From positions 13,707,181 to 13,771,180 of the forward strand of contig CAIIXF020000010.1 in the NCBI GenBank assembly GCA_903813345.2: a stretch of DNA of 64,000 nt, written 5' to 3'. Position 1 is the stretch's first letter. Every line of letters starts with the position of its first letter. This document shows positions 40,801 through 52,800 of this stretch, in pieces. A program made the position numbers and the translations under genes. The notes beneath the pieces were generated by a model that did not search any database, was not told the DNA's origin, and saw nothing but the letters and a program-made list of their open reading frames with translations. The stretch is from Owenia fusiformis. Taxonomy: Eukaryota; Annelida; Polychaeta; Sabellida; Oweniidae.

Positions 40801-43800
40801 TACATTTACATCCCCGAGAGTCTGATACATTTTTAAAAAAGAAGAAATATATATCATAAAATCATGCTATATGTTATTATCAAATAAATGAGACGCTGAT
40901 CATTATGTTCAGTATGTATTTATATTCATGCAACATGTGGTTGTCATAGTTATTATATTGACCAATTAGCTGATAGCATAACCTTCACTTCCAGTTTGAG
41001 CCTCAGTAGTCTGGATGGTCCTGGAAATCAGAATGAGGTGAATGAGGAATATGAGACTGATGACACGGAGTCACCACGCTCTGGGCCAACTGTGCCATCC
41101 CGTGTGACACGCTCTAATACTCTAGGGACTATGTCCACTGTGCTAGAAGCTATAGGACAAACTTCAGGTAATGCTCGAAATGAGGACAATATAGAGAAAT
41201 TATTAGATCGTAATACCTGCAGCAGTGATCATTGAACATCTATATATGACCTTGTGCATTGAATTTTATTTTTTGGAACTGTATATGTAACTTTGTACAT
41301 TGAACCATGTGCTTTGGACTTAATCAGTGTACATAACAACATTGGCATTTGTGCACATGTACATTGAACATCTATTTTGTATATGTAACTTTGTGCAATG
41401 AATCATGTGCTTTGAACTTGAACATTGAACATCACAACATTGACATTTGTGGACATGTACATTGAACATCTATTTTGTATATGTAACTTTGTGCAATGAA
41501 CCATGTGCTTTGAACTTGAACATAGCAACATTGACATTTGTGCACATGTACATTGAACATCTATTTTGTATATGTAACTTTGTGCAATGAACCATGTGCT
41601 TTGTACTTGAACATTGAACATATCAACATCAACATTTGTGCTCCAAATCAAGTCTTTGAACCAGTGCCATTTGATAACATGTATTATTATACAATCTGTT
41701 TAATTCTGCTGAAAATTACAAAGTTCCCCTGGGCCAGCTTCACTTGATATCGTATTGAAAATTGTGTAAGAATGATTTAATGCGTAGACATGCCGCCCCT
41801 TGTAACATAAGCCATCGATTTTCGCAGATATTGAATGTAGGATTTGATTAAAGACAACAAATAAGTACGTATCTGGGTGGGTTTATTTTCACTCAAAGGA
41901 ATTCTCAAATTTTGGTCGTTATGTCAAGTTAGACGGATATCTTCTCAAAATTATTTTTGTTTTGTTCCCCCTTAATTGTTATTCTGTATATTATCTGGCA
42001 GTAGATTTCTCAATGTAGAAGGACATTACTCAATGCCAGTGTCATTGTCCTATCTCTAAATGTATTAATCAATTTACGAATTAATGGCGGTATTTCGCTT
42101 CTTTACCTCATACACCTCAAAAAGATAACTACGGGCGTATAAACGAATTCTGTTAGATGCTCATGTAATTAAATATCATTCTTACAGATGGACACGTTGA
42201 CATTTAAAATATAACAAGAAACAATTTAAGATTATATTTAGAACTGTAAAGTCTTGTTTTTTTTCTAATAGTGTGTATTTTTAAATTTTACTGTTTACAG
42301 GTCATAGCAGCCCAGAGACAGAAATGGTTCAACACTACAGTCACCTCAGTACACATAGCGGTACACATAGCAGTACTCATAATACACCCCCCAGACCAGT
42401 CAGTACAGCCTCAGTGAGATCACTTACTGATGTACGTTTCGACTTTAATAGCTCAAGTGAACATGAGGTATGGATCCTGAAGTATTCATCTGCTTTATCT
42501 GGTTCTAAAGAGCTCAGATTAATATAAGTGAGATAAGGATAAGCCAATCGTTAACAGGATAGGACATCCTACCCACTGTCAATTACAATAATCATTTTCA
42601 GTATGTGTTTTGATTTGTTTGTTATTAATTGTTATGTCATGAATGCAAATCTTTCAAGAAAACTTAATTACATCTGACTAATTGTTCTCAAATATGGACT
42701 GACACAACTGATTTTGGAGATAATAGAAATGTATCTGTGTCATGTTGCTGTTGACCTAAACCTCATCAGATCTTTTGTAAGATCCAAACTTGCAAAATTT
42801 GAATATCAGTTCTAAGCAACATCTCTGGATATATCAAATCTGTAATTGATCATCTAACAAGCCAGTAGAGGCCTATCATTCGCCGTGGGTAAAGCCACAT
42901 TCAGAAATACTCGGACACCTGCACAACGCCTCAGAGGCTGTCCTAAACAGCAAAGTACGCTGACCAGAGGCCAGTCGAATTGTGCAGCTTATTCGTCAAT
43001 TTTGTTTTTTGGGTTGGATGACAAAACTTGGAACCTCTCTATAGGGAACACATGTCTATAAGGAACACTTTTCGCCCGTCCTGGAGAGTGTTCCTTGTCA
43101 ATTTTGTCATTTGGGTTGGACAAAACTTGGAACCTCTCAATATGGAACACCTGTCTACAAAGAATAGTTTTCTCCAGTCTGGAGAGTGTTCCTTGGTTTT
43201 ACTGTATGTTTTAGTAAATGCAAGCAATAACCATTTTATTTTGCACCATTTCAGACCAGTATCACCTCTCCCCAAAGCCAAAGTGATTCTCCAGTCAATG
43301 CAAATGGAACTATGCTGAACGTGCCAAACAATATGACAAAATCAAAGTCAACGCCATCTATACCAAATGCAGAAAACAAAGAAAATCGTAAGTAAAGGTT
43401 CAATAATGTATGTTTGAAATGTAACAAAGTATTATGCTGACATTTTCATAATTAGTTCCAAATTATTGCATTTAATTTATTCATTTTTCACATCTAAAGA
43501 TATTGTATTTGAAACACTGAATTGTAGCCATTCTCCATTATGTTCACTGCTAAACCACCCACCCAAGTTAGACATTTTGGAACTCTGGAAAAAATTGTTT
43601 TCACACCTTTTTGTTAAGCAAACCCCCATTAAGCACCCACTTACTAAATAAAAGGAGCTATTTGTAGAACTGGGTGAGAAATGCTATATAGAAGCAACAC
43701 ATTAGCAGCAATAAATATTCCTTATTTGGATGTAATAGACTTTTCCGATAAACTCCACCATCTTTTGTTCCACCAAGAAAGCTAAGATATAATGGCTAGA

Positions 43801-46800
43801 TTCATGATTTGTAATAAAGTATATATTCTATACAAACAAAATAAATTGACAAATAAATAAATTCTGTTTGGAAACTTTTACTATCATCATAGCCAGTATT
43901 TCTTTATGTCATCATTTTTTATATAACCATGTGATGTGATACTATATACTTATTATAGTATAGATTGCAGTGTAATATTGCATCATAACCATTGTTTTCT
44001 GGCCTTCAATTGAAACTCATTTTGATGTAATAATCTAGGCACACAGTTTCCTAATGATATGAGATTTTATAACAACTCTTAATATCTGGAGTTGTTGCAG
44101 TTATTTCATATTATTAAGTTGATAATGCAAAACGCTTTTGTAACTTTTAAACATACCAATTAAATAATTCACTATTATTACTATTATTGCATTGAAATAT
44201 TTTTGAATTAGAATAAAAATTTCAAGACTTATGGGACAACCCTAGTTCAAATTGTTTTATTTGATTCTTTCAGGTAATGGCCATAATAGCTCCAGTGAAG
44301 TAGCAACACAAGAGAAAAGGTAATACATGGTTTAATACAAAAACCAATGTGTGGGGCACTATGTATAAATTGATGTCTAGCTGCACATATTTCATAACAC
44401 TTTGTCGCTCAGTTGTATAAGTTGTTGTTCAGTATTGTTGTTGTTAATGATGATGTAAATGTTCAGCTTATATGTGTTTGTAATTTCATCAGTGTTTTTC
44501 TGACCTTCATTTTAAATTTTCTCTGCACATAATTCCTAATATGAGATTTCATTACAGCTGTTGATAACAATAATAACTTCTTGTTTACATGCATTCGAAT
44601 AAAATCCATGGAGAATACCCCCTAGGCCCATAAAAAGTATTATCCGCATACCAGTAAATTCTGTTATGTACCACAAAGTTTTTAAGTAAAACTAAGTTTA
44701 TGAAATGTAGCTCCAGATTTAGTTGTCCCTGTATTCTGCTGCACCTACCCACTGAAAGTTTACCCGCTTTGTGAGTCGATCAATTATGAGGCATTCATCT
44801 CTTTATGAGAATGTTTCCCCTGTCTACCCCCCTCCCCCCCTGTCTAACCCCCTCTCCACATTTACCCAATTAAGTCTCAGTCACATTTGCTCTACGGCAG
44901 CCATAGTTTCACAAAAATGAAATAGAAAATTGACATTGTACTGCTTATCTCTATATTTTATGCTGTATACTTCTCTCGAATTTTGAAATCTACAGCCGCC
45001 TTGGGGTTGCTGTAGATTAAATGTGACTGAGGCATTACATCTGTCTTTCCACATTTTGTGTCTGTTGGCTCAATACATTTATTGTTAATGTTGCTTAGCC
45101 TGATTTTGTTGTATGTGGTTGGGTTTAGGTTCTTATACCATGCATTATATCTTCCCACTCATAATTTCTGATCGATTACCATTTAGATGAAACAGGCGAC
45201 AAAGGAGTTTTTTTTAAATTTTTATTATTACCAGGGCATCTGGGTACAAACCTCACTTTTCTAATTACTGAGCGCCATCTATCTGTCACTTTCAGCGTTA
45301 CACCTGCCAGATCTCATATCCAAATCCAAAAACTTATAGCAGACCACGAGTGAGTCATCCATGTTACAGTTTGCATTTTTGTGATTTTCGCTCGATCTTT
45401 GCTTTTTTAAACCATGATGAATAACTCTATGCTTAGAATTATTTTACAAAGAATCATGTTTGGTTTGACTTTCTCCTTAATGTGTCTTTCATATTAATTT
45501 TTTGATTAATCAAAAAGGTTGTCAAATTTTAATTGTTCATTTGCATGTACAACCTTACTGTTAGTAAAATGATTATCTGGTGCTATGAAAATCCAAGACA
45601 TGTTTATAGATAAATAAGTGCATGAGGAGTGGTTTGTTAAGCAAATGTTGATTTATTAAATTATCATTTTTGATCCTTAATAATTTCAAGCAGCTGAGAC
45701 ACCCTGGGTATAGTCTGTCACGTGACTTCATGGATGACGTGTGCGCGAGTGATTCGCATTTTCTTTCGCTTGAGGTTTGTAATCACACTTTTTACATGTT
45801 TTAAGATTTTGTATCTCTGTGAAACTTGTCCCGTACCATCAATGTCTGAAGACGATCTAATTCACCAAATATCTCATCCAAGCGTGTCCCGGTTAAAGAG
45901 AAATTCGCACTTTTGTGTCTCGCAAAATGACGTGTGCGCGAGTAAATCGAATTTTACGAAGGATGGGTGCGCGAGTCTAAAATATTTTTATTCACTTGAG
46001 ACAATTCTGCAAGCTAAGGCAGAATACAACTCACGTGACATTTGTTTTTGTCATCTTAAAGTAGTATGTTAAAGAATAGTTTGCTATTTTGTAGATGTTT
46101 CATGTATGGCACATACATGTCTACGTTTAATGACAATAAATGTTTTGAAATAGCTTGTAGGGCTGTCCGGCATTGCAGGTGAATTAAAATTTGAACCAAA
46201 AATTGAATTAAATTTTTGGCGGTCTCATAAAACCGGCAGCATATTCATTTATTGACATCCCATACAAGGGGGGGGGGGGTCAGAGTTGTTATGTGGTTAC
46301 TCGGCATCCGCCACGATCAGAACCATGTAAGGAATAGTAAGGGGAAGCCCATGATACCAAGTAATATCAAATAATTATAGGAGCTTCTAACTTCTTCCGC
46401 ATCCCCACCCTTGGTATACGCAGCTGACAAAATGGATCGGTACGGGTCAAAAGCTGGACCGGTACGGGTTAACGGTTTTATTTGAATTTAAAACAGCTAT
46501 AACTTGCTCAATATTGACTTCTTCGTATCTAAGTTGAAATATATGATCCCTCCGAATGATTTTAAGTACCCCCAAAGTTCACCCGTACAAGTCCAGCTTT
46601 TGACCCATACCGGTCCATTTCGTCATCTGCGTATACCAAGGGTGGGGATGCGGAAGAAGTTAGAAGCTCCTATAATTATTTGATATATATAGGTTATTTA
46701 CTGGGAGGGATTGAATATGGGTTTTATTCCGAGGGACAATATGATATTGACCGAAGGGTAATATGATATTGACCGAGGGAGCGCAGCGACCGAGTGTCAA

Positions 46801-49800
46801 TATCATATTTCCCAAGGTCAATATCATATTTTCCGAGGAATAAAACCCATATTCAATCCCGACCAGAAATAACCTATTTATTCCATATTACATTCCTCCT
46901 TAAAATGTTACATTTGGATAATGCTTTTATCAATTAGTCAGGGTTAAAAATAACCGGGAAAACCAAAAATAGGTTAATACGTTCCAATACGATTTTTGTC
47001 CCGGGGACAATACGATTTTTCCATGTAATACGCTCCAATACGATTTTTTTCCCGGGGACAATACGATTTTTTCATGTAATACGATTCAATACGATTTTTA
47101 TTCCTTCATATTTCCCTGGGAAAACAGTAGTATTATGGAATAATACTTGGTATCATGGGCTTCCCCTTACTATTCCTTACATGGTTCTGATCGTGGCGGA
47201 TGCCGAGTAACCACATAACAACTCTGACCCCCCCCCCTTTGTATGGGATGTCAATAAATGAATATGCTGCCGGTTTTATGAGACCGCCAAAAATTTAATT
47301 CAATTTTTGGTTCAAATTTTAATTCACCTGCAATGCCGGACAGCCCTACAAGCTATTTCAAAACATTTATTGTCATTAAACGTAGACATGTATGTGCCAT
47401 ACATGAAACATCTACAAAATAGCAAACTATTCTTTAACATACTACTTTATGATGACAAAAACAAATGTCACGTGAGTTGTATTCTGCCTTAGCTTGCAGA
47501 ATTGTCTCAAGTGAATAAAAATATTTTAGACTCGCGCACCCATCCTTCGTAAAATTCGATTTACTCGCGCACACGTCATTTTGCGAGACACAAAAGTGCG
47601 AATTTCTCTTTAACCGGGACACGCTTGGATGAGATATTTGGTGAATTAGATCGTCTTCAGACATTGATGGTACGGGATAAGTTTCACAGAGATACAAAAT
47701 CTTAAAACATGTAAAAAGTGTGATTACAAACCTCAAGCGAAAGAAAATGCGAATCACTCGCGCACACGTCATCCATGAAGTCACGTGACAGACTATACCC
47801 AGGGTGTGAGAGGATTTGGCATAAACATACTAATTCTACAATGCTGTAGTTTAACATACAGCCCCTAAAAGTATCCTTAACTTCAGGCAATTCATTCATC
47901 TAGAGCGAATATTACTTAACTTTGCATCAGACTGTGTTGGATTGTATACATGCTTGTACATGAAACATGTGTATGCAATATTTGCGTAAAACACAGTGCT
48001 GTAATTAAGAAATGGTGTTGGGGATAAATTGCATGTGGCTTTATGTGACAGTCTCGCATCAGTCCCCTGGATTCCCCATCTCAGCACTGAAAAAGTTTAT
48101 GCTGGGCTGGGGCAGGGTATCATCAATAATGAAGATTCATAAGTTAGGAATTGAAGCTTAATTTTTTGTTTTCTATTTTGCAAGGTGATTTCAAGGCTAA
48201 TTAACTTAGTTCTGTCATGTGTAGTACATTGATAACAGTAAAGTATAATCATCTTCACTATTTAACTTGAGCTATTAGATTTAAATTAGTGTAAACATAC
48301 GAGGACTAACCAAAATGTTTTGTCCTGTTTTCAGTGCTCAGTTGCAAGAGAATGCTGCCTGGGTGAATGAGGATCATGGTATAAATAACTATCTTCACAA
48401 TGAGGCTACTCAGAAGAAACCCTGCTTGTCTATGATTGAGTTCCTCAATGAGTAAGTTTTTCACTAAATTTCTTGAATGACTCTCGTATTCTGAGATCAA
48501 TATATTCCAAGAACCACAGGATGAAATTTGAAATATTACTTGGAATATGTTGATTTCACTACTTCACTAATGCCTCAGTCACATTTGATCTATGGCAACA
48601 GTATGGTGGTCATAGCTTCCCAAATTCGAGAGAAATAAACAGCATGAATAAAGGGATTAGCAGTACGATGTCGATTTTGTGAAGCTACGGCCTCCATACG
48701 CCGGCCGTAGAACAAATACGAGTGAGGCTTTTCTTAGATTATAGTGATATTTGAATCCCCTGTTATTGTTATTTCAAAGCACATGTTGTTGTTGTGTAGT
48801 TCTGGCACTATTGGAAAATAACCAAAGAAATCCCCTTTGATTAGAAATATTTTCATAAAAATAAAGATGAAAGAGTTCCTTTCTGAAATGTACAAAGAAG
48901 ATATATTTTTTTGAATGATATGATGTTGAGTTTTCCAAACATTGAACTTCTAATTTATTTAGTTTATAAGTTTAAATTGAATGACTGAACATTTAAATTA
49001 TACATTTCAAATCAGGAATTTCTTATTCTATTCTTGGATTAAAATTGTATATTATTTATTTACTGTGTTGCCATTATTTTTAATCCAAGAATACTATGTT
49101 ATGTTTAATTGTTCGCGTTCCATGTTATTCTCTTGCAATGAGTTAATGTTAAAGGTGTGACATAGTTAGTGTAGGTGTGACAAGATTTGTTATATTTGGT
49201 ATGACATGAGTTAGAATTTTGAAGCTTTTTTGCATGAGGAATCGTGGTCCTGTTAATGTTTTGATACATCATTCGCTTTGGATTTGGAGAGAATTTTGTA
49301 CTAACATGATCGCATTTACAGTGTGTGCTTTAATATTAACCTTCCACTCCTAGAAATGTATAGTGTTGTCTACAAGGATATGGCTGGGTGCTTATTACCC
49401 ATTTTTTTTATTCCTGGATAGGGTACAGTGTTTTGCTTTGAAGAGATATCTGAATAAGATACAAAAGTAGTGTTTTCTCATCATACATAGGATTTTCGCC
49501 TAATGTTTGACATTTTTAGTCAGTTTTTTCTTTAAGAAATGTTCTTAATGCTTTAAATGTAACCGGATGTATACATGCATACTGTAGTTAGTTAGAAGTG
49601 TGTAACACTTGCTTACATAGAGGGTGTGACATACAATGTTACATGCAATAATCCATGGTACTAAGGTCTTTGCTTTGCACTGCATCTCTGTAGGTAAGTA
49701 GTGTGTCTAGAATGTTGGTACATGAGTCTGCGTGATAGGATGTTCATTACAGGGTGTCCAAGAAGTGATGCATCTGGCATTTATTTCCTTTGAGGGACAC

Positions 49801-52800
49801 CCTGTAAATTGGATAGAGTGTGAAAGATCAAAAAACATGCATCTTGATGCTGACTGTTTTCTCATTTTTTCTCTAATTTTTAAATTTTCACATTTTTTAA
49901 AAAAATGCTCTGGGGAAGTCACCTGAGCATCTTTAATTGCACCAACCTGTACTGAATTCTATTGAATTCTCCTGAATTCTGTTCTTATTCACACTAAATT
50001 TTCTGTTTGAAATTCATTTTACCAAAACGAAAATCTCATCTCTCTACATCATTTTTTCTCATTTTCCTATAAGCATGAGCTTATATCTCAAATTGCATAT
50101 TTGTCGCTTTAGTATGTGAATCTCCGCATCTGCTTATAACATGTGTCAGTGTGATTGGATTGTGTGTCTGGAACGTTACACCAAGGTGGCAGTATTTGCA
50201 ATTACATTGGGAACTATCGAGATTAAAATAAAAAATGTAGGAGCTCTCACTAAACTACTTTCACTTCCTTAACCTAAACTTGGTGCAATAGACTTTAAAC
50301 CTGGTGCCACTAAACACTTTACATATGCTCTCAATTTATTGCGTGCATTCAGTACCCAAGAGAGTTACTTTAATACTGAGATCATGCAATCCTGATTATT
50401 CCCATTGTTATTTTGAATACTGATAGCTTGTAAGGTCTCGTAAATGTGTACCATATGAACGCTGAGTGCATCTTGTGTGCTATTCACAGTTGAGAGAAAG
50501 TTGTAAATGAAGTCATATTTACAGAGCAAATTCAGACGAAGGATCCTTAGATACAGTGACGGAACAGGATGAAGTATTTTAGTAAGTTAAACATACAACT
50601 AGGTAGCCCCAAATCTGGGGTTCACACTTTTCATATCACGGGCACAAAGTACAAGCATTTTGAAATATTATGATTTCAGACTATCAAATTAGATTTTACT
50701 GTAGATTTAAGATTTCATGGCACAATCTATGGTGCAGTCTAACAAACCATTTACTTCAATGCACCCACTCTTAACACGGGGCCCATACATTTAGATAAAT
50801 ATATTTCACATTTATTTTCACATTTCTCTTCTTGCATTAAGTATAATGGGGCAAAATGCTTGTTTTTGAGCACCAGTCAATTTCATTCTAATATGGACAT
50901 GGGAGATAATTGTTGTACACTAGTAGTCATAATTTAGTCATCATATTGTCACAATTGGAGATATTCATCCATCATATTACATTTCTCATGCATTTGTTTT
51001 TCACATAGATGGCGACTATATCATATTTTTAGCTTCCATAGATATTCTCTTAATAGTAAGCTATACGCTTTTGTTTTGGATTCTTATATTTTGATAAAGC
51101 CATATATTAAGTTGGTATTGTCATTTTTTTTACTTTTCATAAAACTGAATCATAGACAAAAAACTACATTCATGATTGATCAACCATGCATGTATATTTT
51201 ACTTATTTGAATTAAACCATTCTAGAATGCATGTGTTTATTTTGAAAAATGATCTCCCAGATTTATGCCACTGGCGATTGGGTCCCTCATGTATGATATG
51301 TACTTATAATGATTAATGGCAATAAAATCTCTTGATGAAAAAAAAATCTCCCAGATTTTATACATTAAATCATTAATCAAACCCGATCTATTTTCATTTG
51401 GATTTCATTGTAAGGCGTACATACTTTTGATGCAAAACATATGCAATTGAGTTGGAGAATAGATAGTATATCAAGACTGCACTTAATCCACCTGTATATG
51501 AATGATATAAGGAACATATGGGTTCAGATTAACTTCCAAAATATGTCTATTAAGTATTTGCATCACTACGCCCTTTCCAAGGTTCATTCTTGTCTTCTTT
51601 AATTTAACAAAACTGATTTTACTTGATCTCAGGTCTATTTATACTCACGTGGGAACAAATGGGACCATAAAAAGAGAAATTGGTGGGTCATTTTGTCCTG
51701 ATTTGCAAATGGAAAATTTAATGTAGTCTTACTGTTGTATATTGCTTGTGTTACTAGCAAGGGGCACTTATCCTTACACCGCAATAATTTTGAGAATTTG
51801 CACTAGTATTCAATGATTTCCTGCCATGGATACTATCTGTTTGGTGTCATATTTTTTTGCTTTTGGTCAAGCTTGTTTCCTGGTGTGTATTATGTTATTT
51901 GCACTCCTCATTTTCTTTACATCTATATATCACATATACTGGTATATACCATTTTGTGCAATTGTATACAATTTTTGCCAGTCTGTAACATTCCTCTGGT
52001 AATGCCTTGGTCACATTTGCTCCGATTTTCACTACAGCGCCCGGCCAATTGAGTATTCTATTCAAAATTGAATACAATATTGAACAAAACACTCAATCGA
52101 CTGGGCGCCGGCCGATGGATCGGAGCAAATGTGACCCAGGCATTAGAACTTCTGTTTTTTTTGTTGTTATTGTCAGTAATATGTATATGTATTTTGGAAA
52201 ATTATAATCCTCGGTAGATGTTGTGGTAAGTTCGCTTCTGTGCACATATATTCACAGACAGACCTCCCAGAGTTATTTACATTTTTGAGAAAATGTTCAG
52301 AATTATTTATATTATTGAGAAAAGGTTCAGAATTATTTACATTATTGAGAAAATGTTCAGAGTTATTTATTGTTTTGAGACAATGTTTGTGAACCAACTA
52401 TGTGAATCAATGAAAAAAAATGAAACTTGAAACTGTTATGTTTTTTCATGTTTTCAGTGCTATGTGATCTGGTACACGTACCTAATATCGAGATCAGGCA
52501 ATTACATCCAGCATTTCTTTATTAAATCATCTAAAAGGTCAACGAGATTTGATCCCTTACATTTCCGCGTTCCTTCATGCCAGAAGTTCAAAACTTTTTA
52601 TCTCGGGCTAAATATTTATACACCTTAGCCCAAAAACCTGTTGATCTGCACCCAGCTACCACATACTATAGAGATGTTATTCACACTACAGATGCGCATC
52701 AATACTTCACCATTTTGCCATAAAAGATCAATGCACTACATGTACTTCATTGAGTCTCATTTCTTCCATTTAGTCAATTGTAGAATTACTTTTCCAGGAA

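Larger units (their letters stand above)
45700..47806. mobile_element. Foldback DNA element with about 660-bp, nearly identical arms
   Basis: The left arm is 45700-46363 and the right arm 47144-47806, in inverted orientation. Termini are CACCCTGGGTATAGTC and GACTATACCCAGGGTG, flanked by a perfect 5-bp duplication, TGAGA (45695-45699 and 47807-47811). A 351-bp frame in each arm differs by only two residues between arms, so identity there is about 99%. The arms are unusually CpG-bearing, with a subterminal repeat tgacgtgtgcgcgagt (three versions per arm). The 780-bp centre contains two further palindromes. A 5-bp TSD and a terminal CAC are features of Transib/RAG-type elements, but the rest of the terminus does not match CACWRTG, so I leave the superfamily open. 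Confidence 0.9.

Noticed and set aside
41403-41747. Long frames on both strands
   Set aside because: Both are translations of the 91-98 bp tandem repeat.
45722-47784. Two matching 116-codon frames read as a duplicated host gene pair
   Set aside because: They are the two arms of one foldback element, with TIRs and a target duplication outside them, not a gene duplication.
51057-51114. Exon that would resolve the phase conflict between exons L and M
   Set aside because: Open with suitable phase and a GT at its end, but a weak acceptor (cttaatag), a non-consensus donor and a purely hydrophobic translation unlike its neighbours.
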